DNA of 64,000 nucleotides, taken from the NCBI GenBank assembly GCA_002917075.1, contig NTMA01000137.1:22265-86264 (forward strand), written 5' to 3'. The notes beneath the pieces were generated by a model, which did not search any database, was not told where the DNA came from, and saw only the letters and a program-made list of their open reading frames with translations. The position numbers and the translations under genes were made by a program. Positions 1 to 15,000 of the stretch are shown piece after piece (position 1 is the first letter of the stretch; the number at the start of each line of letters is the position of its first letter). This stretch comes from Hawksworthiomyces lignivorus. Taxonomy: Eukaryota > Ascomycota > Sordariomycetes > Ophiostomatales > Ophiostomataceae.

Positions 1-3000
1 CCAACCAAGTCATACCAAGCCAGTACTTTTCCAGAACAATGCGTGCGTACAGCCTTGAAGGTTGCGGATGCCCCACCGTTCTTGACCTGACGTTGGTCAA
101 ACGTCCTTGCGAGAGAGCACGGACCCAAACGAAGAGTTTCCACCCACATCTAATGTCGCGTTTGCGGAAGGAAATAGCCCAGCTCACACTGTCGTATCTT
201 ACGATTATAGCTAGCTTCGGAGTTGTCAGTCTCTTCGCAGCAGACAAAGCACCAAAAATCACCGAACTCAACGGCTCCAAGTCGGATTTCTCTTTTGCAC
301 ACTGTTTCAGCAGCTAAAAAGACACCGACATGCGTGTTCTTCTGCCTGTGCACAGATACACATTAAGCGTGTTTCAAAATAGCCAAGCTTGTCAGCAGCA
401 GCAGTTGACATCAGAAGCTTAAAAACCTGAGGATCCCAAAAATATCCTTGTCAGACACCGCAATCAAAAATCAATGGGCGAGGCTTTTTTAGAGAACGCT
501 CCCGCACCATATTTGGAAAGGTCGTTTCGGCCTCGGTTTCTTGGCTCAAAGTCTACCGACTGCAACACTGTTATTTTCTGTACTTGTCTCTCTTTGTGTG
601 CCGGTAATACGGTATATCTCAAGCCCCTCCCTTGGCCAACATGTGAGATACAACCGCAGATCGTTTCCCAGCACAAATCGAGCAGAACGGTACACTTTCT
701 CACAGCTCTAACAAAAGATCCTAGGCAAAGCTAGCTTGCGTCATAGCCTTGGGATTCTGACGCTACCATGACCCCTACTTTTTGCTCTTCTGTCCCCCCT
801 ATTACATAGAAAATAGATTAAACTCTATGAATACTTCGGTAAGCCTGGGGCAGTGGGGCGGAAGGGCTATGTATGCCTTCTCGTACTCAAATCTGACCCA
901 AGTCGGCCAGTGTCGTCCTGGAATAGGCCTTTTCCTTTCTTTTTTAGGCCTTGGTCCTCAAACCACCCACCACGTTACAATTGCAGTATGGGGCTGTACG
1001 GATTAATACTAAGCCTTTGGGCGATGAGCTTTGAAACCAGCATTTCTTAGGACGAGAATGTTAGCTCCAAGAATCAAACATTTGCACACGACCACCGTAC
1101 ACACAGACGTCTGACAAGGCAGACACGGACGCATTACCAAGAAATCGAACGTTCGGGACTAGCATGCGATGCCCTTGGTCGGTGAAGACAAGACAATAGG
1201 AAAATAGGGTCTTATCCTTCCCACAAAATTTATAAACCTCTGCGCTACATTGTCTTCTGAGCAGCTTCTCTTGCTTAAACGTCCCACATGTATTTGGCGA
1301 TCACTTCATATTCTCTGACCATTTCAGACTATGTGTGTAGTGCCTAACTTAGCTTCCCCCAGCTTTCCATCCAAACTACGGACTTCTCCGTGGCACTAAC
1401 TAGCTACCGTAGCACGGCTAAAGTGCCCTAACTCGTAGCAGTTGTTATTTGAAATTTTTTGTCACCAGCGTATCTCCACATCTCTCAGGACGGTGTGGGA
1501 GATAAGTGGGCTGCTATAGCGATCTCCATTACATTAAATCCTGCTGCTAAGAGAATTTGGAATGGGAAAAGCAAATCAACCAAGAAAAGAAATGCTCGAG
1601 ACATGGTGGCAGTCCACGCTTTAGGACGGGCGCCTAATCTATCCAATGAAACGAATGCGAAATACCCATTGGAGGGGAAACAGAACGCATCTTGGCTGGC
1701 AAGAGTACCACCGCATGCACGAAGCCCCATATCGTGATCCCTTTCCCGTTTTTCTTTTCCACGCCAGGGCGCATGCACTTAACCGAAAGAGGAACATTAA
1801 GAGCGAAAGGTATGAAAGGAAAGGGTGGGGTGGATAAATCGTAGTGGCATACCAGGAACAGATACAGACCGTATCCAGAACGCTTCTTCGGTAAGACAGG
1901 GTGTTCCAGCCGACCCAGCTGCAAGGTTTTGGTGGATTTTGGAAGACGCCATACTTGGATTTCGGTCTATTGGAAAGGTGCCTTGCTGGTTCGTTTCTGC
2001 GACCCGGCGTTTTGTTGCCATCACTTGCGTTCCTACATCGCAGATGATAGTTCGGTGGGTGATCGACATGCCCTGGATCCTCATGCCCAGACCCCCCCTC
2101 GACCCTATTTGAATGAGTGGCTGTCAACTGCTCCAAAGCGCAAGGCACCGCCCGCAGTAAGGTTGTTTTTCTTTCAAGGATTTTATGCCCAGGGGCGTTA
2201 TTTCCTCCTTATCTAATGAGCCAAAATAGGGGGAGGGGTCGGTCATTTTCCTTTCTAGTAAGGAGGATTTATTCTTTAAGCTGGCCTTTGCTTTTTGTTT
2301 CAATATAGTACGTGGCAGTAGTTCTCTACTGCAGTTCTAGAAATAAGAGAAACCGAAGAGAAGAAATGTGAAGAGTGAAGTGTCGTGAATAATCTTCCGT
2401 CCTCTAGCAATGGCACTAATCTGGGGTAGTAACAAGACCTGGGCATGCTAAACAAAACCCTGCATCTCAATTGTAAACTACAATATGTGGTGGCTTTATG
2501 CTTTGAAAATCGCAGCAGCAGCTGTACTCGGATACTTGGCAACATGACATGCGCCATTTGGCTAGGTCCGGCTATGTACAAGCATTTTCGGACACCATTT
2601 CCAGGAGAGGGGAAGGTTTTTAGTCAGAAAACAGGGGTTAGACAATACATATTGTGGAAGAGGCTTTACTTTCCTCTCCAAAAAAAAAAAAAAAGAGAAA
2701 AAAAAAGGAAAAAAAGAAATGAGAAGGAGAAAGAGAGATAATGGAGGGCCAGGATACATGTGCAAGAAATTTCGATATCCTTATCACTTTCCCCGTATGG
2801 TACATAGGTGTGAAGAAGCTTTCCGTCTCGCCGAATTGATGGCAGAAAAACAGTGGAATGCCTTGCCGTGATTAATGCCCAGCAAATGGGTTTGGTCTGC
2901 GTACCTTTTTTATTTCCCCGCCACAATGACACAGAAAACCCACGCAAAGTCCTTGAAACCACCAAAAAAGTTGCGGTCAGCCTAACAGGAGTGATCAAAA

Positions 3001-6000
3001 AGAGAGCGGGGAGAAAAGCACAGGGCAGGGCCAGAAAAGAGCTGTTGCTCCATAATAATGCATGCACCTATATACGTGATTTCGTTGCATCGACGCTTTT
3101 CCTGCATCTCGGTCTTGCTCGGTTAAAAAGGCGATGAATAGAGAGGTACGGAGCTTCGTGGTATCCCTGATACGCAACATAATAGGGGGAAATGAAAGTT
3201 GCGACGTACACGTACGAGATCCCTCGAGAAACAACGAGACAAAAGAGGGACAGAATGAAACTGATATGACGGAAAAGCCACGGCAAACAGCAAGGAAGAA
3301 ATGGGGACGAGCGAATAATACATCAAGACTCTAATTGCCGCATTTGGGGGCCAGAAAGAAGACAAAAAGTAGAGTGGCGTCAGTCACTAGCACTGCCAGC
3401 TTTGCAACTTTGATAACGACGCCATCGTATGCTTATGATGAATTGTGCCGGGTTGCGGCATGAGAAGACGGCCACGATACGAAGCTTTGATTGTTTCCTT
3501 CTTTACTTGTGTCGTCGTAAAAAACAAACAACGAGTCAATCACACGCCATGACAGAAGGCCAGCGGCTCCCCAAATACACAAGACACATGGCCACTGCAT
3601 GTCCGGAGGAGAAATCGGTCCATCGCCTGCAGGTAAAGTCTATTTTTGTGGTGGAGATTTGCCATGTTACGAGAAAGGAGCCCTGCAATTCTGCCTGCGA
3701 GATGTGCTGTAATGTAAGATGCTCTAAGAACGATGTTGCGTGTTTGCAACTCCTCCTTCTCTCCTTCGCCTTGGTCATCTCGATAAGTGAGTCGCCACGA
3801 AGATTCGGGCAGGGCCCTTCACACCCACTCACTTTGAGAATGAATTTGAAAAGTTGGGGTCCAAACGCCAAGACTTACAGGCAACAACTGTGGTCCTATT
3901 TTCCATCTTCGCCGTAAGTTGCCCTCTTGGCCGTTGCCAACGTAACTTTCTTGTGGTTGTGGGGAGAGCACTAGGCACGAGAAGAAAATCAAGGCGTAAG
4001 GGCATTTTCGGAGCGCGCGATATCCTCAGATTATTGGTGATGCGTAGGTTCCGTGTGTGCCACAAACACGGGTGTGTTAACCATTCGGGGAAGAGAATGC
4101 CAGAGTCCGACCCGCGCCTTTGAAAGACAGTGTGGTGCATTTTCTGGAAGTGGTCTCCTTGCCAAAGAAACCCGGTCATTTGTACCGGCTACAGTCGATA
4201 AGATACGGCCATCGCCGTGATATTCTAACAAGTGCTTATACGAAAACTGACGAGTAGGTCTCAGCATACGAGAACAGCAGAGCTAGGCTATAGTGGAACT
4301 GATAAGGCCGTCCAATGTTCAGCTTCCGAGGCGGCGGCAGTGCGATGCAAGGAACCCTTCCTTGTCGAATAAATCAATGCGTTGAGGTTGCTCTTGTAAC
4401 ATATTCGCTTCTCTAGCTACTCGATTTCTGTTTTCGTCAGTCCTAGAAGTTCTACGCAGGAAATGCGGGCCAAGCCACAATTGACTACATGCGGACTGAG
4501 ATTAATACCTAGGAGCGTAATAAAGACGGTAGCAATTACAACAAGTGAATATATGTACGAAGGTCTGTGGAGATGACAGAGCCGTGCCAACCAAAATGGC
4601 ATTACAGCGCAGATATATGAATAGTCACAAGCGAGGCAGAATCGAGTAGCCATAACAAGAATTGGTTTTTTGAGATGTCAAGAGAAGTAAGAGATCAGAA
4701 TACAGAGGGAAAAGTAATGGTGGAAGAAGGTGGCGCTGTGTGGCTTTGCTCATCTGAGCTGTAAGAAGCGGCTCGGCGTAGTTTTACACCCCGGCCGCAA
4801 TCGTACATTCTTCTCCGTGAGTAAGCATGGCATCTGCCGTCTTCTATTTTCTTAGTATGTGACACCCTCAGGCTTCAAGGCATCGGCCTGCTTTGTTTTT
4901 TTTTATTTGAGTAATGGCCGGAGCAGACAGAGAGATGGATATCGGAGTCAAGTTTACATTTAGGGACCGAGAACATACTTTGCCGAGCGGAAGTGAAGTA
5001 CGCGGAGGCGGAGACAGGCAGGCAAATGACAGGTTCTAGGCAGGGAAAGCAGACAATCCTTGCTATGGCCACAGTTTTTTTTTTGGCTTTTCCGCATCTT
5101 GAAATATCAAACACAAGAGCCTTGCTTCCGCAGGTGCATTTTTTGCATGTTGCACTGCCTGCTAGTTAGTTGTCACATTCCCCGTACCTACAACATAATC
5201 TAGTGTAAATCCTCTGGTAGATTGCTTGCCGTTCGGCTGTTGAGAGACTAACGAAACATAGCCAGGCACACGGAGTCTAGATCCGAAATTGAGTGTGCAA
5301 GGTAATAATAGCACTGCAAAAAACAACGAGACAAAAATGTTGACGGCACAGAGGCGAAACGCCCAAATTGAAGACAGCCACACACTCAAAGAAGGAGAAT
5401 ATACCCAATGCACCTGGTGTGCAGTTCTGAATATTAAATGATGCCCGCTGTACCATCCCATCAATATCAGTAAACACGCACACGCACACCCCCCCACATG
5501 GACCGAGACGTTAAGACACGGCTGCGGGACTGGATTCTGGGAGGACCCTTTGCAAACACTCCAATTTAATACTGCACTACACACTCGTCAGCCGGCTGTC
5601 TATTTTTCTTTAAAAGGTCAGCCTTAGTCTTTGCTCTTTTTTATTTCTATATATAAAGGGACACAAGGCCCTTGCATTAGCTCGATTTCTTTTTTTGTTA
5701 CTGTTGCGATCTTCCCTCTTTTCCCCTCCGCCTTTTCACTTGTCGATGTTTATGTTTAGACTTCGACTCGCACGCCTTTGAGTTCCCTTTTGTTGGCAAT
5801 CCTGAGCTTCTGTTTCTAGTGCTGCAGTTTCAAAGCGGCAATGGACGTCAAGCCAACCCGCATCAAATGGCGGAAATTGTGCTGTTATGCTGCGACTTAT
5901 CGATTGGAATGCCTCCTGTGTTTTCTATTCCGCGCTTCATACTTCTAAATATGGCTCTCCTTTTCCTCGAGTACCGTCACTGAAATCCAACTTAGATAAC

Positions 6001-9000
6001 GAACTAATTATGGCTAACGCTGAGCATGAAGAAGCGGAATGAAAGCAAAGTGAAAAAGGTCATCTCTTTCTTTGCGATAGAAATAGATCTAGAAGGAATC
6101 GAAGCATCCATCGCTTTCTCCATATGCACTCTACGAATGTTATACTGCATAAGGCTGAGGGTGGTCATAACCGTTGGAGCAGAGCACAGCAACCCAAACA
6201 CGATGACGACAAGGCCCTGGCAGAATATCCTTTCTTCGCTGATGACTGTTTGGGTTGTCATTTATCCACTTTTCGTCTCAAAAGGTAAAAGGATTTTGTG
6301 CGGCTCGGAAAGGCCCGATCTGGAAATATATTTGAGAGAGATCCATTTCAAAAGGCCAAGGACCTTTTTTGTCCAAGGCTTACTTCTGATTCACATGTGC
6401 TATGTCGTATTCGTCCGAAGCTTCGTCTTCCACCTTGATTCCTTCGCCTCTTATCCAGCTTTCATTTGTCCTGTTGGGATATGAGTGACAACAGCTCCAT
6501 GTATGACTCAACCATGATATTAAAGCCAGGCTACAAAGAAGGCTGAAGGACACCTTGAATATATTCTGCATTGGCTGGCTTGTAGCGCGCAAAGCCACAA
6601 CCCGAGACCGAGATCCATGGTATAAAGCCTCCTACAAGATGTATGTTCACGGCACGGACAACACTTGATTACGTTGCTAGGCTTCTCTCTTTTCACATTG
6701 GTCTCCCTCTGCTTTTGTCGGCTCCGCCACCGTGTTTTCTTTCTTTCACCTCGTTCATCGAGGGCATAGTTACGTCACGTTCGTCGTCGTCAACTTGCAA
6801 GTTCATCGTTTTCTTTTAATACTCGCCTCGCTCTTAGACGGTGCTGCCTTGCATGCCTTTATTCTCTTCAATTCTTGCTTGTATTTCGTCTTTCAGCTTC
6901 AATACACCCATTCCTAGACTCTCCACATGATGCATTGATGTGGTTCATTTTCGGCGGCGTCCGTAGCAACGCCGCTAATTCACCGATCCTTGCCCTCTTG
7001 ACCTTAAAGGCTCTGATATTTTAGTCGCTTCACTTTGTTTTCCGCATTTCCAGATGTAGTTTCCTCGCGCCGCAAAAAGCCACACTTGTACTTTGTCCAA
7101 GGTGTATGTTTTCTTAGTGTCAGAGAAAAAAGAGTCACATCTGTGCGCCGTTGCTGCCTCGCCATTGGTGATTAAGCGGATCCGACCAATTTCGGTTTTC
7201 CTTGGTTGCGTCTAATTTTCTGGTCTGCTTTGATCGTTCCACTCTGATCTCTTAAAAAAATATCGTTATAGTTCTTACTTTTTGAACTGAAGCTTCAGCA
7301 CCCTGTAAGGCGCGGCGTCGTAGTAGGGCAGAAGTTGTCAGCGCTAAGCTATAAACATAACCTCTTCCTGGTGTTTGCATATGCAGTATCAACCCGAGTC
7401 TCATGTTGACTGGTTTGGTTGGCTGAGGGAAAACAAGTTGGAGTAGGACCTAGTGCAGACAATGGCACTCGGAGACAAGAAGGCAAAACGACGTGCTCAT
7501 GCACACACGGACATCGTACAACCAGCCTATCCTTGGAACGTACATGCACATTGCGGAGGCATCTTTCATATCCAGCAACCTGAACGAAATTCTAAACGAG
7601 CGGCATGCGCGTTCTCCAAAGTTGCATCGGAGATGATGTACCGACAAGAAATGGAGGGTTTGGGAGGGAGGGGTATAGATCATGCTTGCGTTTCCTGCCT
7701 ACGATACAACACCCAGATCATGGCGCTGCACTTTTTACTTACTTCACTTCAGTCCCGTGAGCATATCGGTAGGCTCTAAGAATTCTAACGAGGAATCTAG
7801 AGGCAAGTATCACGAAGTCGGAGAAGCCGACCGTCGCCAGACCATGTTGCCACCGTAAGGTAATGAGCTAAAACACTACGTGACGCAAATGATAGCATGC
7901 TTATTTTGTCTTGATCTCTTTTGAAACTGTTGCCTATTAATGTTGCCCCTTACTGGAAGCATCGTGAGAATGCCAATTCGCGCTGTTCTTTCGAGGCGTG
8001 AACTAGGAAGCCTACCAATACTAGAAGGCTATTATCGTCTAGTGGCGTCTTAGCGAAAGGGACAGAGAAACATAGCATTTCTCAATCTTTTATGTTGCCT
8101 CCCTTCTCATACTGAAGATCTATCCTGTCCATCTTACAAAAGTTGGTCGTAAGAGACTCCGACTAGAACGCGCATGATGCTTGTTTAAAATTTCGCTTGG
8201 GTTGTTGGCAGGGAAGCTGCCTCTGCGCTGTGAATGCATATACAACAGATGGGGGGTTGTTTAATGTAGTCAATTAGAGAACTATTTTTGGGCACTTGTA
8301 ATGATCCAGCTAGGATGTGGTCGTACAGTGGCGCACACGCTCTAAGTGACTACCTTAATAATATACATTCACATGCAAAATGATATGCAAAATGTTCTAA
8401 TATCACTGTGGTCCTTCCTTGAGTAGCACTCCTTGAAGAGGTTGGAGAAAGAGAAATATAATGAGGCAAATTGAAGAGAAGCAAAGGAAGATAATTGTCC
8501 CTTTGGAGTCAACTCGCAGGAGACATTTAGTGCATCATACTCTCTCGCCAACTACCATAAGCTTACTTTGAACCAAAGAATGTGTTTATTTTCTAGCCCA
8601 GGCTCATTATACAATATCTTCATTCATATCCATTATTAAGAAGCAGAGTTTCCTAGAAGAAGATTAAAATACGAGGTGTGTATCTGTAAAGCATCAGTGC
8701 ATGCGTCTCATTTATTATGGTGATATGACATATGATTTAAAATCAGAGAAACTTCTCCGTCTGCTGTCTTAATTTAGCAGTGTAGCATATTTATCTAGGC
8801 CTTTTCGAAAGTTACAAAGGGATACAAGCTCAAAATTTCTTCTACATTCGAGAGGTGGCACGACGTATTCTGTAACACTTGTGCACCTTTCTTATTTCCT
8901 CTTTTCCCTACAACATTCCCACGGGGTAAGTCTAAATACATTTTGCTTTGCATGCAGTGTCTCTCTACGATGTATTAAACTACATGTCGTGTACAAGACA

Positions 9001-9213
9001 TTATATTTGTGTATCGTTGCGGTTGTTCTCGAGTCGTAGATCGGAAATCGTACCCACAGCACTACTTAGATCTGCCACGGAAAAAGCAAGTTTCCGACGC
9101 CAGGTCGGCTTTCGGAAGGATCACGAAGCAAAACAGAGAGTAATACCAGAAATAATAAATAAGCCAAATTTATTACTTGCCTTGAAACCTGGGTTGCGGG
9201 ACACTGTTTCTCT

Positions 9214-9254
<41 letters not shown>

Positions 9255-12053
9255 ATTTTGTGCCTTCTCCATCTACGCCTTCTAAACAGCCCAGAATCAA
9301 ACTGTAAGAAACAAGACAATCTGCATGTAAGAAAATAAGTCCAACGTGGCAAGATTTGCTCGGTCCGGCACAAGAACATTGCCCGAATCTCCTGTAGTTA
9401 GACTTCTATTATTAGGATTTGATTTGACGATATCTTGGTTGTATTTTGAAATGAAAGTGGACACAACAAGTGGAAGAAGTTATCTAGCTCTCCCATACGT
9501 TGACGTATTATTTTGCCTCTTCCTCCGCTAAGCTTCTATCCACATGCCTTGTCTTTCGATCAGGGGCATTATCGACTCTACCTTGCTTCAATCTTACTTT
9601 TAAGTGCCGCCCTATCGGATGAAGATGGAAGGAGAAGAACAAGACCTCCTTCGTGCAGGATCACTATCATTTTGGCAAGTCATAAGCTCAATTTGCCTCA
9701 ACCTCATATTGTTCCAATGCTCAAGATCCAACCAGTATTCTCCACACTTGCGTGGACAAAATACAAAATCATGGAGCAAAGAAGACATGGGGTTCGAAGG
9801 ACATTGGCGCCGCAGATAAGCTATTCTCCCGTAGGGCTGATGTTTGCGGGATCAGCAAGCATTGAAGAGATGTCGACAATAGATGCAGGGATGTTAGTGT
9901 CTATCTCATTCACTGGAGGCAGTAATTGCGCCTTCACAGTATTTAGACCGGGTGTCTGCGAAGAGTTCTCTTAGGTTCACATTTGGAAAACCTTAACTCG
10001 CAAGAACATGTGCAAGGTACCCAGGGGTCGACTGTGAACGGTGGTGGAAATGTGTGCCCCGGGTATTGTGTATCAATGTGGTTTTCTTGTGCTCCACCGA
10101 ATCTTTTACGCGATATTTTTTGCGTACAACAGAAGAGAGGAATCATTGCATACAGAGAATCGGTATAAAGTCAAGACAAATATTTAACATGAGAAGCTCG
10201 TGAAACAAATTAGAGCATGGAAGAGAGGGCATGAGATGACCAAGAGCACGGTTTCTTCAATGTATTTTGGTAAGTGGAAGTACACGACCTTGGATTTAGT
10301 CTTTCGATAGTGATACAAACTACAATATGCACTCAGGTTTGTGCAGTGTTCCCTCGCCCCATATCTCAGGTACAATTGCATGTCACAAGTCATGGTGCTC
10401 ACCGAAAATCCAGTTTACTTCACTTGCTCTAGAAAATAGGGAATATGCCTCGAACCGCTCTCCATTTAGAAATAAGGAATCGTAAGTAGAAGACACAAGG
10501 TCGGTCGGAATATGTCGTCATAGTGACTATAATACTGAGCCATTATGTACGTAGTAAAAAATCAAGATGGTATTGATTTTAGATAGAATAAACTTTAAAC
10601 CTGAAAGTCCCTCTCGCGGTTTGTGTGATATCGGGTTGTGTGTTCATAATTTTGACTACATCTTATTGAGGTTTAAATGTGATTTGAGGTCAGGATTGAG
10701 TAACGACAAATGTCATGTAATCTCAAACATGGCTGTCTTCGATAACTGAACGCCATGAAATGGTTCTTGTGATCTTATGAAAGTATTTCATATTCATAAC
10801 GTATGAAAGCTTGACAGCGATGAAGTCCCACTCGTACTATTTCTCGCAGTGCAGCCCCGGAAAGACACTCGGACCTCGTCTGGCAGCAACTTCTACGGAG
10901 TAACTCTTGACGAAGATGCCTCTGCTTGTAACATGTTCCTTTATTCCTACTGCCTCACCCCCTTACTGCATTTGCGGTTACATTTGGCTCTATTTGGCTC
11001 TATTTGGCGAAGATCGTAAGCATTTTTCCTCCGCTGCGAAACGATAGGACTCGAGAGCACCATGTTAATAATTCATGAGAACCCCCTGGGCTAACCTGCC
11101 CATGAGTACCTGGCTACAGCCGCGAGATGAGTGTGTGGATTCCAATTTCGGAACATGTTTTGGCCATTTTATTTGGGGGCCGTGATCTAGCCATGCGCGG
11201 GCCTTGTGTCCGTTCATAGATTCCTTGTTCTCCCTTTCCCGCAATGGCTAAGTATGTGAAACCATTACCGGACGGAGGAGCATTCGGACAGGAAGTAATA
11301 GATAGGGGGTTTGTTTCTTTATTTGATATGGAGTCTGACGGGGAAGAATCCTTCTTGCCTATCACATTTCGAAGAAGCATGAGCCCCTAATCGTCCAAAA
11401 ATATGTCTCGCTATACCCCCCTCCTCTCTGTCTCTTCATTTCTCTGTCTTTGACCTGTTCTAGCGGCCGAACGTCCGGAAAAGAGTAGAAAGGTCTCGGC
11501 AGGACTTTAGGAGGTATATTCCGGCATTGTTTTGGGGGAGAGATGTGGTAGAGGAGGCCAAATGATAGTATACCTGAGTCTGATTGTAGCGGATGCCATT
11601 TAGGAGCGAAGATAGCATGCGTGGAAACCCTATCAAAAGTGAAAAATCTCTGTGCTGTTGTATGCCGTATTGCTTTCTAGAGATGTTTTACCACCGCAGC
11701 AACTTCGTGGAGGAAGAAAATGCTATAGGATCACAGCAAGAAAGGCAGGTCATGAAGAGCTCCTTCAAGATCAACGAACCACCGGTTATTGCTGGCTGCA
11801 TGCAGAGGTCAATGAACTCTATTCTGCGCTCCTAATTTCACTGGCTTCTTTCTGTGTCTGAACGCGTCTATGATATCGCTGCTACCAAGCCGCAGTAAAA
11901 AGGACAAAATATTCAAAATCAAAAGAGACGCACATCTCCGTCTGGGATAATTAACTCCTTATGTTGTCCTAAAATCCGCTTTATCCATATATTTGCCTTA
12001 TATGATCCCTCGCTAATATGAAAAGAGATACAGAAATGACAGTAACCAAAACA
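1..12053. other. Gene-poor region with no recognisable gene
   Basis: About 12 kb in which no reading frame resembles a known protein and none exceeds about 170 codons. I looked for exon-like pieces joined by GT-AG introns, for tRNA B-box sequence and for transposase or reverse-transcriptase motifs, and saw none. Composition is mixed, without long AT-only tracts. It holds a 38-nt T run at 9216-9253 and a threefold 10-bp repeat (atttggctct) around 10983-11009. It could be distal regulatory sequence, non-coding RNA genes or decayed sequence; the sequence alone does not decide. Confidence 0.6.
9216..9253 (+). repeat. Homopolymer T run (38 nt)
   Basis: An uninterrupted run of 38 T. No target-site duplication or element body was seen beside it, so I do not call a retroelement tail. 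Run length may be imprecise in the assembly. Confidence 0.9.
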
Positions 12054-15000
12054 CTACAACCGGCCATGTCTGGCCTTGAATATGGCGACCTTGTCGTCGT
12101 AGAAAAATATCTCGCGCATCCGGAGCCGCGGTGTGCGTTGCACTGCAGCCGCTGAAGCATCGTCTGCACCATCTAGCAATGAGTCGTCGTCCGAGTCACC
12201 ACTGTCGGAGTCATCGCTGTCGTTGTGAAAGCCGGCGCCAGCGGCGTTGTTTGCTGCACCTGCACCCGTACCGTTGGCACCATGAACACCGGCAGCGCCA
12301 TGATTGTGGCTAGCCCCATCATCGCTATCGTCGTCATCATCGTCGGCGTCGTCGTCGTCATCGTCATCATCATCGTCCGAAGATGACGTATCCGTGCCAC
12401 CGGCAACCGACCCTTCGATGCTACCATTGGCTGCTCCGGCGCCAAAGCCATCCGCACTGCTACCGCTCTCACCGTTGGCATTGTCCGAACCATAAAACTC
12501 GACTACCTCATAGCACTTGGACTCGATCCCAACAAAACACAATTGGACTTCGGGTCGCAATGTGACAATATCAGCAATCTGCATTGCTAGGTCATATGGT
12601 GATATCTCCGTGACAACGTGTTCGGCAATGTGCTGAATGTGCAGCGACCGCAGCTGTATGAGATTAGGCAGCCGCTGGAGAAACGTATGCCAGTCCCGAT
12701 AGTGGAGCGAGATGGCCAGCTCCCGCAGATTGCTCATGCGGCCGCTGGTCAGAAACGTCAAGATCTCAGTGGAAAGAATCCAAGGTCGACGGCGACGCGT
12801 TCCTTCTAGGAGTTCTGAACCGGTGCGGAGACTGCCGTCGATCAGCAGTTTGCGGAGGCTGGCCCGGTGGGGCTTGATGGCATTCTTGAAAATGTCGTGA
12901 ACCGTAATCTGGGGCGAGGCATCATTGCGGCGTCGGCTCTGTAGGAAGAGCACCTCGAGCGTGTTGGGCGCCAGTGTATCCTTGATAAAGTTCAACAGAG
13001 CCTTTGACACGATGTCGGTGTGTATGTTTTTGAGAGCTAGATGATAGAATAACGGTGCGGTTGTGGACGCGGTCCCAGACACACTCGTAGACGGCTGCAC
13101 CATACTGCCGTACGTGTTGTCCGGAGCGGAGGTCGGACGGAAATGCTTCCGAAGCTGTCGCCAGAGAGACTCGTGTTGTTGACAGCTGAGAATTGTGAGC
13201 GTGGTGACAGTTGTCCAGTCGATGGCACGGACAAGAACCTGCATGGAAAGAGGCACGCGTTCGAGTTCAAGTATAGTAAGCTTCAGCTTCTTGTCGAGGC
13301 GCTGGGCACCGCTTGCCTCGGCGCTGTCGTTGTCTTGTTCTGGCATAGCCACATCGTTGTTCGCAGCAGGCCCATTTGTGGTTGCATCTGTGGCAAGTCC
13401 AGGCATGGAGCCGGTCGCAACGGGTTCAATATGTAGCTCCTCTGGTGCTAAACCACTGCTGGCGCTTCCCTGTGGCGCAGAAGCTTGCATTTGCGTATCA
13501 ATGGATGTTTCATTTGGCTGGAGAGCGGTCGTTGAAGAGGGTGGCGCGGCAGCAGCGGGCGAAACTGCGGCAGTTCCACTGCTGAACGGGATCTTGGGAT
13601 TCGGGGGTCTTCTGCGAATGTCGTAGATCCGGCCAACGAGGATACCTAGGATTCCACCTAACCGTCGGTCACCAATGCTACTCTCTCCCGGCCAGTGGGC
13701 GTTCAAGTCCACCTGCTGAAGGTTGCTGCCATCCCAGGTCTGGACAAAGTCCTTGTTGGTCGCGTGAGTGGCGACGCCAACACGCAGCTCGGTCAAGCGA
13801 GAATAGGAGCGCTCAATGAGCACGGCCATCTCGTCCAAATATGCAATTTCGTCAATGTCCAGAACGGTCAGGCTGCGCAGAGGCGGAACTACACTAAAGG
13901 TCGGGAACTCGACGCGACTGGAGGAATAAGGGATAGCAGCTCGAGGTTGCGGGTGTGCGCTGTGCGGAGGCAGCATAATGCCGATCGGGGTGAGGTTGCT
14001 GCCCTGGGGAACAAAGGGCTGCTGCTGGGCGGTTGACAAGCTGGGGCTCGTAGAGGGCGTCCCTGGTGGTGTGGCCAAGGAATTGTCGTGCCAGCGAATC
14101 CACAGGCGGTCCAGCTTACACTCGTCATGCTCCGGGTCGTAGTCTGGTAGTGAGGCGAGAGCCATAAATACATCGGACACGACGCCCGTGGGCATGTCCC
14201 AGACGAAGTTCTCCAGGTTTTTCATCTTCGCCACACACAGGGCGACCAAGGTCCCCAGCATCTTGCCGCTTTCTTTGCTGACCATGTACTCGGCAACCCA
14301 ATCGGGCGGGCCATTGCCCAGAGAAAACTTGCGAGTGTATTTGGCGTAGTCTGCTGTGCCAAATTTTGTTGGACGACGGAAGCCATCACGAACACCGGAA
14401 GAGGAGAGGCCACGACGGCGAAGGTCGTTGTGCAGGCGGTGTGTTGTACAGGCAAACGCGCTGCCTAGACAGAGAGTCGAGAGGCCGTAAGTGAGAGCGT
14501 CGACGCTCTTGCCTTCGGATGCGGGAGCGTCGGGGTCGGGCCAGACAATGTCGAAGCGGGAGTAGATGTGGGGTATCGCGAGACTGTAGAGTGTGGAATT
14601 TGCAAGAGCCAGCGCTGTCAAGTCGTTTGTGTGCGTAATCTATCTAGTGTTAGAAATAATGCCAATTCAGTGTAACAATGCAAGAAGGCAAAAGAGCTGC
14701 CGCCTTACCTCCTTCACAATCAAACGCAAGATGTCGGCAGGAAGCTCCAATAGGGTGAGAGGCTTCTTGGCGGACGGCTTATATTCTGTGGCAACTGCCT
14801 CTGCGGGCCTTTCGCTCGGCGCAACGGCCTTTGCGGATGGCTTGGAGTGTTTCGACCCTGGGCCGGTGGGCGGCGTACCGCCGGAGCTGCTGCTGCGCAC
14901 TTGGTGTAGAGTTGCTGGTGGCGCAGTTGTCGATAAAACTGTGACTGTCGGCTGCGAAGGAAGTGGGCTGACAGTGGCGATCACAGCTGCAGGCGCTGTA